The translations under genes and the position numbers were made by a program. From NCBI GenBank assembly GCA_933228675.1, contig OW121742.1:40658585-40722584 (forward strand): DNA of 64,000 nt. Direction: 5' to 3'. This document shows, piece by piece, positions 23,121 through 37,400 of the stretch. Below the pieces are notes generated by a model, which did no database searches, had not been told where the DNA came from, and worked only from the letters and a program-made list of their open reading frames with translations. Position 1 is the first letter of the stretch, and the number at the start of each line of letters is the position of its first letter. This DNA comes from Stomorhina lunata. Lineage: Eukaryota > Arthropoda > Insecta > Diptera > Rhiniidae.

Positions 23121-26100
23121 TCTAAGTTTTCTTATAAAAATAATCAATTTGTGAAAAATTTCATATAAAAGTAAAAAATATCTTAAAAAATATTTTTTTT
23201 TTTTAAATTTCATATAAAAAAAAAAAATTTTTTTTTAAATTTTTCTATAAAAATAAGAATTTTTTGAAAACTTTGCTATAAAAATAACAAATTTTTAACA
23301 ATTTCTATAAAACTAGGAAATTTTTTAAAAATTTCCTATAAAAATAAAAAAATTTTTGAAAAATTTCCTATAAAAATAAGAAATTTTTTAAAAATTTTCT
23401 ATAACAATAAGAAATTTTTGAATAATTTGATATAAAAATAAAAAATTTTTAAAAAAAAATTTCCTGAAGAAAAAAAAAGTTTAAAAAATTTTCTATAAAA
23501 TACGAAAATTTCTGAAATTTTTGTTATAAAAATGAGATTTTTTGAAGAATTTTTATTAAAAATAAGAACTTTTTGAAAATAAGAAAATTTGTAAAAATTT
23601 TCCTATAAAAATAAGAAATTTTTGAAAAATTTCTTACAAAAATTAGAAAAATGTCTTATAAAAATAAGAAATTTTGGAAAATGTTAACATAAAAATTAGA
23701 AATTTTTGAAAAATTTCCTAAAAAATTAGAAATTTTTCAAAAATTTCGTATAAAAATATGAAATGTTTAAAAAATTTCCTATAAAAATAAAAAAAAATTG
23801 AAAAAATTCTTATTAAAACAAGAAAATTTTAAAAAAATTCTTATTAAAATGTGAAATTTTTTAAAAATTTCTTGTAAGAATAAGAAATTTTTGAAAAATT
23901 TCTTGTAAAAATAAAAAAATTTTGAAAAATTTCTTGTAAAAATAGGAAATTTTTGAAAAATTCCTATAGAAATAAGACATTTTTGAAAAATTTCCTATAA
24001 AACTAAAAATTTTTTAAAAAATGTTGTATAAAATGAAGAAATTTTTGAAAAAAATTTACAAAAAAGAAGAAATTTTTCAAAAATTTCCCAAAAAATAAGA
24101 AATTTTTCAAAAATTTCATATAAAAAAAGAATAAAGAAATGTTTAAAAAATTTCATATAAAAACAAGAAGTTTTTTTTTTTAATTTCTTATTAAAATAAG
24201 TAATTTTTAAAAGTTTCTTGTACAAATATTTTTCAAAAATTTCTGGTAGGAATAAGAAATTTTTGAAAAAATTCCTATAAAACTAAAAAATTAAAAAAAA
24301 AAATTTCATAAAAAGAAGTAATTTTTAAAAAAATTTTTTTATCAAAATAAGAAAATTTTGAAAAAATTTCTATAAAAAAAAGAAATTTATTAAAATTTAT
24401 TAAATTTATTATAAAAATAAGAAATTTTTGAAAAATTTCCAAAAAAAATAAAAGAAATTTTTAAAAATATCCTATAAAATAAGAAATTTTTTAAAAATTT
24501 CCTATAAAATAAAAACTTTTTGAAAATTTGCTTTAACAATAAGAAATTTTTGAATAATTTCCCGTAAAAATAAGAAATTTTTTAAAAATTTCCTATAAAA
24601 ATAAGAAATTTTTAAAAAATTTCCTATGATAAGAATTTTTGAAAAATTTCCTATAAAAATAAGAAATTTTTAAAAAAATTCCTCTAAAAATAAGAAATTT
24701 TTGAAAAATTTCCTATAAAAAAAAAGAAATTTTTGAAAAATTTCCTATAATAATAAGAAATTTTTGAAAAACTTTCTATAAAAAAAAGAAATTTTTGAAA
24801 AACTTTCTATAAAAATAAGAAATTTTTGAAAAACTTTCTATAAAATTAAGAAATTTTTGAAAAATTTTTTATAAAAATAAGTAATTTTTGAAAAATTTCC
24901 TATAATAATAAGAAATTTTTGAAAAATTTCCTATAATAATAAGAAATTTTTGAAAAATTTCCTATAAAAATAAGAAATTTTTAAAAAAATTCCTATAATA
25001 ATAAGAAATTTTTTAAAAAATTTCTATTATAATAAGAAATTTTAAAAAAAATTCTATAAAAATAAGAAATTTTTGAAAAATTTTCTATAAAATTAAGAAA
25101 TTTTTGAAAAATTTTCTATAAAAATAAGAAATTTTTGAAAAATTTAATATAAAATTAAGAAATTTTTGAAATATCTTCAATATAAATAAGAAGTTGTTAA
25201 AAAATTTCATATAAAAAAAAAAATTCTGAAAAATTTCCTATACAATAAAAATTTTTGAAAAATTTCTTATAAGAAATTTTCGAAAAAGTTTCTATAAAAA
25301 TAAGAAATTTTTTTAAAAATTTTTTATTAAAAATATGAAATTTTTGAAAAATTCCTATAGAAATAAGACATTTTTGAAAAATTTCCTATAAAACTAAAAA
25401 TTTTTTAAAAAATGTTGTATAAAATGAAGAAATTTTTGAAAAAAATTTACAAAAAAGAAGAAATTTTTCAAAAATTTCCCAAAAAATAAGAAATTTTTCA
25501 AAAATTTCATATAAAAAAAGAATAAAGAAATGTTTAAAAAATTTCATATAAAAACAAGAAGTTTTTTTTTTAATTTCTTATTAAAATAAGTAATTTTTAA
25601 AAGTTTCTTGTACAAATATTTTTCAAAAATTTCTGGTAGGAATAAGAAATTTTTGAAAAAATTCCTATAAAACTAAAAAATTAAAAAAAAAAATTTCATA
25701 AAAAGAAGTAATTTTTAAAAAATTTTTTTTATCAAAATAAGAAAATTTTGAAAAAATTTCTATAAAAAAAAGAAATTTATTAAAATTTATTAAATTTATT
25801 ATAAAAATAAGAAATTTTTGAAAAATTTCCAAAAAAAATAAATGAAATTTTTAAAAATATCCTATAAAATAAGAAATTTTTTAAAAATTTCCTATAAAAT
25901 AAAAAATTTTTGAAAATTTGCTTTAACAATAAGAAATTTTTGAATAATTCCCGTAAAAATAAGAAATTTTTTAAAAATTTCCTATAAAAATAAGAAATTT
26001 TTAAAAAATTTCCTATGATAAGAATTTTTGAAAAATTTCCTATAAAAATAAGAAATTTTTAAAAAAATTCCTCTAAAAATAAGAAATTTTTGAAAAATTT

Positions 26101-26740
26101 CCTATAAAAAAAAAGAAATTTTTGAAAAATTTCCTATAATAATAAGAAATTTTTGAAAAACTTTCTATAAAAAAAAGAAATTTTTGAAAAACTTTCTATA
26201 AAAATAAGAAATTTTTGAAAAACTTTCTATAAAATTAAGAAATTTTTGAAAAATTTTTTATAAAAATAAGTAATTTTTGAAAAATTTCCTATAATAATAA
26301 GAAATTTTTGAAAAATTTCCTATAATAATAAGAAATTTTTGAAAAATTTCCTATAAAAATAAGAAATTTTTAAAAAAATTCCTATAATAATAAGAAATTT
26401 TTTTTAAAAATTTCTATTATAATAAGAAATTTTAAAAAAATTTCTATAAAAATAAGAAATTTTTGAAAAATTTTCTATAAAATTAAGAAATTTTTGAAAA
26501 ATTTTCTATAAAAATAAGAAATTTTTGAAAAATTTAATATAAAATTAAGAAATTTTTGAAATATCTTCAATATAATTAAGAAGTTGTTAAAAAATTTCAT
26601 ATAAAAAAAAAAAAATTCTGAAAAATTTCCTATACAATAAAAATTTTTGAAAAATTTCTTATAAGAAATTTTCAAAAAGTTTCTATAAAAATAAGAAATT
26701 TTTTTTAAAATTTTTTATTAAATATATGAAATTTTTGAAT
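23121..26740 (+). repeat. Satellite array S6, CCTAT family, diverged
   Basis: 31-bp units in the TTTTTGAAAAATTTCC orientation, heavily diverged, with many poly-A interruptions. The second half is a near-identical tandem duplication of 1391 bp (23961-25351 and 25352-26738). Confidence 0.9.
23961..26738 (+). repeat. 1391-bp direct tandem duplication within S6
   Basis: The copy starting 'ttcctatagaaataagac' at 23961 reappears at 25352 and runs in parallel to the array end, with only a few single-base and A/T-run differences. Individual units inside each copy are highly diverged from each other, so the duplication is far younger than the units. Confidence 0.92.
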
Positions 26741-28310
26741 TTTAAATTATATCTAAAATTTTCTTTTAGATTCACACGTCCCCTTTAAGATTCTTACAAA
26801 ACTTTCTTTTGCCTTTCACAGATTTTCAAAACCATAAATAATCAAATCTTTAGAAATTTAATTCTTACCGGCACATTTTATTGTTTCAAAACCCCAAAAA
26901 AGGGTGTGTTAAAAATATAAATTTTGGTGTCAAACCGTCTACCAGTTAATTTTCCATTTTTATATAACAACATCTCAATAACTCTAGTGTGTTTTTGTTG
27001 GCAGCTAACAATTTACAAATTTATAAATTTAAAAAATTCATATTTAATATATTTTATACAAATTTTTTATGGGTATTTAAATTGCCATTAGTCCGCACAT
27101 AAAATCCCTCCCCTAAAAGTGAAAATTTATACGAAATTAAATACATCAAAAATGTTGTAATCAATATTTATTTAATACTTTTTAATAGATATTTTGTGTG
27201 TTTTAAATTATAGTTTTTTTTTTTTGGTTAGTTTATTTAAACAAAATTTCTATTGATTTTATTTATGCAAATTACAATAAAACAATATAAAGACAACAGG
27301 CGAACCAAATTAGTTTCGAACTAAAATGTTTGGTCAATCAGTCTGTCACACGCTAACGAACCATCATCATCATCATCACATGAAACGAAGGTACAAACAA
27401 ACGAACATCAGTCAGTCGGTCATCAGTTATTTATTAACATTGACATTAAGTTTCAAATAAATATTTATTCCCTTTCTTAAAATTCAAAACTTAGAGCTCA
27501 TTTTTTTTATCGTCTCATAAAACAAAAGTTTTAAATAAATAATTTTCGAATAAAAATTTTGAAAACTACTAGGAGTGGCATTATTGTCTTCATAATGAGC
27601 TTTAACTTTATTAATATTTGTGGCCTTTTTTAAACTTTAACATATTGTTAAATTTATTTATTGACTCAAGTTTAAAGGTAATAAAAAATTAGCATTAGTT
27701 TGTCCATTTCAAAAATAACATCATCATCATCATTATCATTATGATGATTATTATCATAATCTTCTTTGTCATTAATGTCAAAGACATCAACGCCATTTGC
27801 TGAAATCTAAAACCTTTTAAATGATTTTGAAACTCCCATGAGTTAAAAGACCAAGTTTTTGGTTGGCCAAAAAATCGAAGATTTAAGCCCTTTGTTTCTT
27901 TTGGTTTAAATTATTTTAACATTTTAAAAATGGCAATTTTTCTATTGAGAAGTTGTCATATTAAATATAGGATTATACAAAAAATAAACAAATAAAAATA
28001 CAAAACATGTGTATTAGGGAACAAAAACACTATTTGTATTCAAATTTTACACAATGGGGCTAAAGTGGAAAAAGTTTAGACAAAAAGCGTAAAATCAAAT
28101 TTCATTATCTTATATTTAAAATGACCCCACTGTGCTTAAGCAGCCATTTTAAATATTTTATGGCTTGATTATGCAAAAAAATATAATTTTTGCAATTTAA
28201 AATGTTAAATATTTTTTTATTATATTATAAAAATATTCCACAGTTTAACATTTTATAATATAATTTTATTATACAATTTTTATAAGAAACACTTTATTTT
28301 ATCTAAAAAA
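26741..28310. other. Gene-free sequence with ATC microsatellites
   Basis: CAT/ATC runs at about 27361-27379 and 27718-27752. The rest is AT-rich and has no recognised gene. Confidence 0.6.
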
Positions 28311-30682
28311 TCGTATTTTTCTATACATTTTTAAAAAATTTCCTGTTATTATAGGCAATTTTTCAGTTTTTTTTTTATTTCTATAGAAAATTTCTCAAAA
28401 ATTATTTATTTTTATAAGAAATTTTTAAAAAATTTCTTATTTTTATACGAAATTTTTTCAAAACTTCTTTATTTTATCGGAATTTTTTAAAAATTTCGAA
28501 TTTTTATTGCAACATTTTTCAAACTTTCTTAATTTTTATAGGAAGTTTTTCAAAAAATCTAATTTTGTAAGGAAATTTTTAAAAATTTCTGACTTTTCGT
28601 TTTTTATAGATTTTTTTTTTAAATTTCCCGTTTTTATAGGAATTATTTTTGCAGGAAATTTTTCTATAATTTCTTATTTCTATAGGAAATTTTTTAAAAA
28701 TTTCTTATATTTATAGGAAATTTTTTCAAAAATTTATTATTTTTATACGAAATTTTTTCAAAACTTCTTAATTATACAGGACATTTTTCAAAAATTTTTA
28801 ATTTTTATTGGAACATTTTTAAAAATTTCTTTGTTTTTATAGGAAGTTTTTCAAAAATTTCTGATTTTTATAAGAAATTTCTAAAAAATTTCTTATATTT
28901 ATAGGAAATGCATCAAAATATTCTTAGTTTTATAGCAACTTTTTCAAAAATTTCTTATTTTTATAGGAAATTTTTCTAAAATTTCTTATTTCATCAGGAA
29001 ATTTTTCAAACATTTCTTATTTTGATAGGAATTTTTCAAAAATTTCCCGTTTTTATAGGAATTATTTTTACCCGAAATTTTTCAAAAATTTCTTATTTTG
29101 ATAGGATTTTTTCAAAAATTTCCCGTTTTTATAGGAATTATTTTTACCCGAAATTTTTCAAAAATTTCTTATTTTTACCGGAAATTTTTCAACATTTTCT
29201 TATTTCTATAGGAATTTTTTTAAAAATTTCTTTTTTTTCGGAAACTTTTCAAAAATTTCTTATCTTTATAAGAAATTTTTCAAAAATTTCTTATTTTTAT
29301 AAGAAATTTTTTAAAAATTTCTTATTTTTATAAGAAATTTTTTAAAAATTTCTTATTATTATAGGAAATTTTTCAAAAATTTCCTATTTTTATAGGAATT
29401 TTTCAAAAATTTCTTATTTTTATAGGAATTTTTCAAAACTTTTCTTATTTTTGTAGGAAATTTTTCAAAAATTTCTTATTTTTATAGGAATTTTTTTTGA
29501 ATTCCTTATTTTTATAGGAAATTTTTCAAAAATAGCTTGTTTTTATAGTAAATCTTTCAAAAATTTATTATTTTTATAGAAAATTAAAAAAAAAATCCTA
29601 TTTTTATAGAAAATTTTTCAAAAATTTTTAATTTTTATAAGAAATTATATAAAAGATTATTTTTATAGAAAATTTTTCAAAAAAAATCTAATTTTTATAG
29701 GATATTTTTCAAAATTTTCCTATTTTCTTTTTTTATTGAAAATTTTTCAAAATTTCTTATTTTTATATGGAAATTTTTCAAAAATTTCTTACCTTTACAG
29801 GAAATTTTAAAAAATTTTGCTATTTTTATAGGAATTTTTTCAAAAATTTTCTATTTTTATAGAAAATTTTTCAAAAATTTTCTATTTTTATTGAAATTTT
29901 TTCAAAAATTTTCCATTTTTATTGGAAATTTTTCAGAAATTTTCCATTTTTATTGGAATTTTTTTTTTAAATTTCTCAAAATTTCCTATTTTGATAGAAA
30001 ATTTTCAAAAATTTTCTATTTTTATTTAAAATTTTTCAAAAATTTTCTACTTTTAGGAAAATTTTCAAAAATTTTCTATTTTTATAATAAATTTTTCAAA
30101 AATTTTCTATTTTTATTAAAATTTTTTCAAAAATTTTCTATTTTTATTGGAAATTTTTCAAAAATTTTCTATTGTTAAGGAAATTTTTTAAATATTTTTT
30201 TTTAAATTTCCTTTATTATAGGAAATTCTTCAAACATTTTCTATTCGTTTAGGAAATTTTTCAAAAATTTGCTATTTTTATTGGAATATTTTCAAAAATT
30301 TCACATTTTTATAGGAAATTTTTCAAAAATTTCTAATTTTTACAGGAAATTTTTCAAAAATTTCTAATTTTGTAGGAAATTTTTCAAAAATTTCCTATTT
30401 TTATGGAAAATTTCTCAAAAGTTACCTAAAATTTTTCAAAAATATCTATTTTTATATTAAATTTTTAAAAAATGACTTATTTTTATAGGAAATTTTTCAA
30501 AAATTCTTATTTTTATAGGAAATTTTTAAAAAATTTCTTATTTTGTATTAAGTTTTTCAAAACTTCCTTATTATTTTATTAAATTTTTCAAAGGTTTCTA
30601 ATTTGTATAGATTTTTTTGAAATTTCTTATTTGTATAAAATATTTTTCAAAAATTTGTTAATTTTATACGCAATTTTTTGGT
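28311..30682 (-). repeat. Satellite array S7, CCTAT family, reverse orientation
   Basis: Diverged 31-bp units with GGAAATTTTTCAAAAATTTC. A block with 'tttcccgtttttataggaa' followed by TTATTTTTACCCG occurs twice (about 29038-29075 and 29110-29150). Confidence 0.9.
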
Positions 30683-31362
30683 GCCAACATCTCAATTTAA
30701 CAAATTCTTAGGTTAGCTTGTCCTGCTCTCCTCCCCTCTACAAATTCTGTCAATTTATTTAAAATATAAAAAAACATAATCGACATGTTCTAGTTTAAAT
30801 CTTTACTCCTAACAAAATAGATATGCGTGCGTGGGCTTATATGTTGTTAGCACTTAAAGATGATTTGCACAAAATGTTCTCCCAACAACATCAAACTCAT
30901 ACTTGCACAAACAAACACTTTTCTATTCATAAAATATTTAAACATTTTGCATTCAGCAAAAACATATTCTGCGACACCTACACCTTTGGCAAGGAGGACT
31001 CAAATCCAGGAACACTTGGTTTCATCTTAAGAAGACATTAAAAAAAAAGAAATGTGTTAGATCTAGAAAAACTAAACAGAAATGTTCTAACATTAACCAA
31101 TAGATTTTAATTTTTTTGATCGTGGCTTATGAAAAACTATAAGATGTTGCATGTTTTTGATAATGTAGAAAGCAACACTATGTTGTTTGTTGCAGTTGTT
31201 GTTGTTGCTTTGGAAAACAACATTTCAATTATCATTATTATTATTGTTGGGATGTCGATACATACGACCATGATTGTTAAAGTCCATTAAAAAAACAGAA
31301 CATACAAACGCATAATATTAACAAATTCTTTTAGAATGAAAAATACACTCCGTAAAGATTGA
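30683..31362. other. Gene-free spacer between oppositely oriented arrays S7 and S8
   Basis: About 0.7 kb of ordinary AT-rich sequence with an open frame of about 70 codons (30823-31041) that has no recognisable domain. Confidence 0.5.
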
Positions 31363-33690
31363 ATAGTTTAAAAATTTAATATAAAAATAAGAATTTTTTG
31401 AAAAATTTTCTACAAAAATAAGAAATTTTTGAAAAATTTCCTATAAAAATAAGAAATTTTTGATAAATTTCCTATAAAAATAAGACATTTTGGAAAAATT
31501 TCCTATAAAAATAAGAAATTTTTGAAAAATTTCCTAAAAATAAGAAATTTTTGAAAAGTTTCCTAAAAAAAAATAAATTTTTGAAAAATTTTCTATAAAA
31601 ATAAGAAATTTTTGAAAAATTTCCTATAAAAATGAAAATTTTTGAAAAATTTCCTATAAAAATAAGAAATTTTTGAAAAATTTCCTATACAAATAAGACA
31701 TCTTTAAAAAAATTCCTATAAACATAAGTTTTTGAAAAATTTCCTACCAAAATAAGAAATTTTTAAAAAATTTCCTTTAAAAATAAGAAATTAAAAAAAA
31801 AAATCCAATAAAAATAAGAAATTTTTGAAAAATTTCCTATAAAAATAAGAAATTTTTGATTTTTTTTTAATAAAAATAAAAACTTTTTGAAAAATTTTCT
31901 ATAAAAATAAGAAATTTTCAAAAAATTTTCAATAAAAATAAGAAGTTTTTGAAAAATTTCCTACCAAAATAAGAAATTTTCGAAAAATTTCCTATAAAAA
32001 TAAAAAAATTTTGAAAATTTTCCTAACAAAAATTGAAAACTTATGAAATTTGTTTTTATTTATAAAAATAAGAAATTTTTAAAAATTTTTTTATAAAAAT
32101 AAGAAATTTTTAAAATTCTTTTTATAAAAATAAGAAATTTTAAAAAATTGTTTTTATCAAAATAAGAAATTTTTGAAAAATTTCCTATAAAAATAAGAAA
32201 TTTTTGAAAAATTTCCTATCAAACTAAGAAATTTTTGAAAAATTTCCTATAAAATAGGAAATTTTTGAAAAATTTCCAATAAAAGTGGAAAATTTTTGAA
32301 AAATTTCCAATAAAAGTGGAAAATTTTTGAAAAATTTCCTATAAAAATCGGAAATTTTTGAAAAATTTCCTATAAAAATAGGAAATTTTTGAAAAATTTC
32401 CTATCAAAATAGGAAATTTTTGAAAAATTTCCTATAAAAATAGGAAATTTTTAAAAAATTTCCTATCAAAATAGGAAATTTTTGAAAAATTTCCTATAAA
32501 AATAGGAAATTTTTGAAAAATTTCCTATAAAAATCAGAAATTTTTGAAAATTTTCCTATAAAAATAAGAAATTTTTGAAAAATTTCCTATCAAAATAGGA
32601 AATTTTTGAAAAATTTCATATAGAATTAAAAAATTTTTGAATCATTTCCTATAAAAATAAGAAATTTTTGAAAGATTTCCTAAAAAAATAAGAAATTTTT
32701 AAAAAATTTCCTATAAAAATAAGAAATTTTTGAAAAATTTCCTATAAAAATAGGAATTTTTTGAAAAATTTCATATTAAAATAGGAAATTTTTGAAAAAT
32801 TCTCTATAAAAACAGGAAATTTTTGAAAAATTTTCTATAAAAACAAGAAATTTTTGAAAATTTTCCTATAAAAACAAGAAATTTTTGAAAAATTTTCTAT
32901 AAAAATAAGAAATTTTTTTAAAATTTCCTATAAAAATAAGAAATTTTTGAAAAATTTTCTATAAAAATAAAAAATTTTTGAAAAATTTCGTGAAAATAAG
33001 AAATTTTTGAAAAGTTTCTAAAACATAAGAAATTTTTGAAAAATTTTCTATAAAAATAAGAAATTTATGAAAAATTTCCTATAAAAAAAAAAATTTTTTG
33101 AAAAATTTCCTATAAAAATAAGAAATTTTTGAAAAATTTCCTATAAAAATAGGAATTTTTTTGAAAATTTTCATATTGAAATAAGAAATTTTTTTTTAAT
33201 TTCTTATAAAAATAAAAACTTTTGAAAAATTTTCTATAAAAATCAGAAATTTTTGAAAAATTTCCTATAAAAATAAGAAATTCTTGAAAATGTTTCTGTA
33301 AAATAAAAAATCTTTGAAAAATTTCCTATAAAAATAAGAAATTTTTTAAAAATTTGCTATAAAATAAGAAATTTTGAAAAAAAAATTTAATAAAAATAAG
33401 AAATTTTTGAAAAATTTTCTTAAAAATAAGGAATTTTTGAAAAATTTCCTTTAAAAGTAAGAAATTTTTGAAAAATTTCTATAAAAATAAGATATTTTTG
33501 AATAATTTCCTATAAAATAGGAAATTTTTGAAAATTTTTTTTATAAAAATAAGAAATTTTTAGAACTTTTTTTTGCAAAAATAAGAAATTTTTTAAAAAT
33601 TTTCTATAAAAAATGAAGATTTGGAAACATTTTCTATAAAAAAAAAAAAATTTTAATTTTTATAAAAAATTTTTTAAATTGGATATTTAA
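31363..33690 (+). repeat. Satellite array S8, CCTAT family
   Basis: 31-bp units in the TTTTTGAAAAATTTCC orientation, most regular at about 32190-32580. A GTGGAAAA unit variant is repeated in tandem at about 32280-32335. Both ends decay into A/T runs. Confidence 0.92.
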
Positions 33691-34488
33691 AAAACTTCCC
33701 CTTTTCAAGTAATTCTTAGTGTTTGCAACATTTTCACTTTAGTACATGTTGCAATTTGAAGGCGAGTGAGTAAAAGAATTGGAAAATACATGCGATACAA
33801 CCGGAAGTGCGTTTATACTTAATAAACAGTTTTTACAAGATTTCGCATTTCAAAACTGGATCATCAGATAAGAACAAGATCATGTGGCAAATGAAAGAAG
33901 TAACAAAGTCGTCATCATTAACATCGTCATGGTCATCATTTTCAAAATATATTGAAGCAACAGAACCCAAAACCAAAAAAAAAAAAGGAAAATTGTGAAG
34001 GAAAAAATAAGAAAATGTACTCGAGAACTGACAAAAAACTTAAGAAGAACACAAAAATTATTTGCAATTGACACGCAACGAGTGCAACGAGTATTGGCTT
34101 TAATGCTTGTGCATCAAACAAAATAATCCAATTTTGTTGCAGCGGCTTTGTATTGTTGGGAGTGAGTTTGTTTGTGTTTTTCAAAGACATCCTTACAGCA
34201 TTAAAGCTTAAGCATGATAATGTTGTTGTCCGATCATTTGGTTCGAAGATTATTGTTGGTCACTTTGATTGTTGGCGTGGTTGAGAGTTGCTTTGCGACC
34301 TGTTTCCTTCTTTTATCCTCCCCAATTTTGTAATTTGAGTTTTTTTTTTCTTTGTCGTATAAAAAATAATTGTGATCATTTTAATACTTGTATGTTGCCA
34401 ACAATATTTAAATATTTATTTTTATTATTAAACAGTTTGAAATACGATCACAACCCAGTAAAAGTTTTAGAAAGATTTTAATACGTTT
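33691..34488. other. Gene-free spacer
   Basis: Short overlapping open frames on both strands at 33807-34190 reflect biased composition (poly-A near 33970, a trinucleotide-like run near 33910). No gene recognised. Confidence 0.55.
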
Positions 34489-37400
34489 TTCGCCGACCAA
34501 TTGAACTATTTGTTTGATAACAAACTTTTCTATCACTATCGATGTAATCGTAGTTTGACGCGTTTTGTACTAACAAAAATATTTGTTTTACTTGATTTGA
34601 TGGACATACTTTAAAAGTGTTTGAGTTCGATTTGTTAACTGAAATGTAGATTAATCAAAGGCTTTGTTTGATACCAACATTTTAGAAAAAGTTTGTCCTA
34701 ATGGCCTCACTTTGGAATATATAACTTCCTGGTAATTCCGATAATCTGAAAAATTACTCCTTCTTTAATGACCTCTTCAAAATTTGAAGAAGAAATTTGA
34801 AGCTCAAATATCTCAGAATATAAATTATACTTAATCCAACTATTGTTTTGATAACAATGTTTTCTATCGAGCTGATGTAATACGAGTTTGACATGATTTG
34901 ATCTACCAAATCGAAAGTGATCAAACTGTTTGTTTGATGCTAAGACAGAAAAATAGTTTGAGATTGATTTGTTTACTTAATGAGACTTTTGCTTAAGTCA
35001 GTAAATTGTACTCCATCAAACCAAGTATTTGATAATAAAGTGTGCTGATGTGAAATGAGTTTGGTACGACAAACTATTCGATTGCGTTGGATATGCAACA
35101 CTTAACACACAACATCCTTTGCTAGCGCATAATCCAACCAAATCAAACCATTTGTTCGATAGAAATGTACACTATAACAAATTATTTTTTATCAAATCAA
35201 GCTCACTTAAAACATTTGTTTGATACCAACATTTATTATGATGTATATCCTGATGATTTTACTTCTAAAATGTTATGTAACCTCTTCAAACATATCTGGA
35301 TTTAATATGCAACATATTACACACAACATTTTTTTACAAAATCTAAATCAAACCTAATCAAACAATTTGTAAGATAGTAAAATTGTGATAGTTTATTTTA
35401 CTATCTATCTTAATAATCTCAATCATACCATTTGTTTGATATTAACATTTTCTATCAAGTATGTCCTGATGATCTTACTTCTTGAACCTATAACCTCCTC
35501 ATAATTGCGACAATCTAAAAATACTTTTGTTACCTTCTTCGAACATAACTGGGTTGGATATGCAACGCTTTACACACAACTTCCTAAATCTAACATAATC
35601 AAACCTTTTGTTTGATAGTTAAATAAACTATGACAAATTATTAATAGTTTAAGCAAATCAATCCTTATCAAACCTTTTGTATGACACCAACATTTTCTAT
35701 CACATATGTTCATATGATTTCACTTCTTATTACTTATAACCTCCCGATAATTTCGAAAATCTGAAAAATCATTTTGTAACCTTCTTCAAACATATCTGAG
35801 TTGGATATGCAACATTTTACATACAACATCCTTTACTAAAACTAAATCGAACCTAATCAAACAATTTGTAAGATAATAAAAGACACGATCACAGCTTATT
35901 TCTTAATAAACTCAATCAAACCATTTGTTTGATATTACCTCTTTCTATCAAGCATGTCCAGATGATCATACTCCTTGAACTTTTAACCTCCCGTATTTCC
36001 AAGAACATAAAAAATTCTTTTGTAACTTTCTTCAAACATAAATAGGTTGGAAATACACTTCCACAGCTTATTTCAGAAGAGTTTAAGCAAATTAAGCCTC
36101 ATCAAACCATTTGTATGATACCAACATTTTCTATCAAATATGTGCAGATGATCCTACTTCTTGAACCTATAACCTCCCGATTATTTCGAAAATCTGAAAA
36201 ATCCTTTTTTAACCTTCTTCAAACCTATCTGAGTTGGATATTCAACATTTTACATACAACATTCTTTACTAAAACTAAATCGAACCTAATCAAACAATTT
36301 GTAAGATAGTAAAATACACGATCACAGCATATCTCTAAATAAGCTCAATCAAACCATTTGTGTGATACCGACATTTTCAATCAAATATGTCCAGATGATC
36401 TTACTTCTTGAACCTATAACCTCCCGATAATTTCGAAAATCTGAAAAATCCTTTTGTAACCTTCTTCAAACATATATGGGTTGGATACACTGTCACAGCT
36501 TATTTCTGAAGAGTTTAAGCAAATCAAGTCTCATCAAACTATTTGTATGACACCATAATTTTCTATCAAATATGTCCAGATGATCTTACTTCTTGAACCT
36601 AAAACCTCCCGATGATTTCGATAATCTATAAAATCCTTTTGTAACATTCTTAAAAACTATCTGAGTTCGACATGCAACATTTTACATACAACATTCTTTA
36701 CTAAAACTAAATCGAACCTAATCAAACAATTTGTAAGATAGTAAAATACACAATCACAGCATATCTCTAAATAAGGTCAATCAAACCATTTGTATGATAC
36801 CGACATTTTCAATCAAATATGTCCAGATGATCTTACTTCTTGAACCTATAACCTCCCGATAATTTCGAAAATCTGAAAAATCCTTTTGTAACCTTCTTCA
36901 AACATATATGGGTTGGATACACTGTCACAGCTTATTTCTGAAGAGCTTAAGCAAATCAAGCCTCATCAAACCATTTGTATGACACCATAATTTTTTATCA
37001 AATATGTCCAGATGATTTTACTTCTTGAACCAAAATCACCCGATAATTTCGATAATCTATAAAATCCTTTTGTAACATTCTTAAAACCTATCTGAGTTCG
37101 ATATGCAACATTTTACACACAATATTCTTTACTAAAACTAAATCGAACCTAATCAAACAATTTGTAAGATAGTAAAATACACGATCACAGCATATCTCTT
37201 AATAAGCTCAATCAAACCATTTGTTTGATACCATCATTTTCTCTTAAGAATGTTCTAAAGATCTTACTTTTGGAACCTATAACCTCCAGATATTTTCGAT
37301 AATCAAAAAAATACTTTTATTGCCATCTTCAAACATAACTGGGTTGAGCGTGCAACGTCCAACATATTTTGCTAACACTAAGTCCAATGTAATCAAACCA

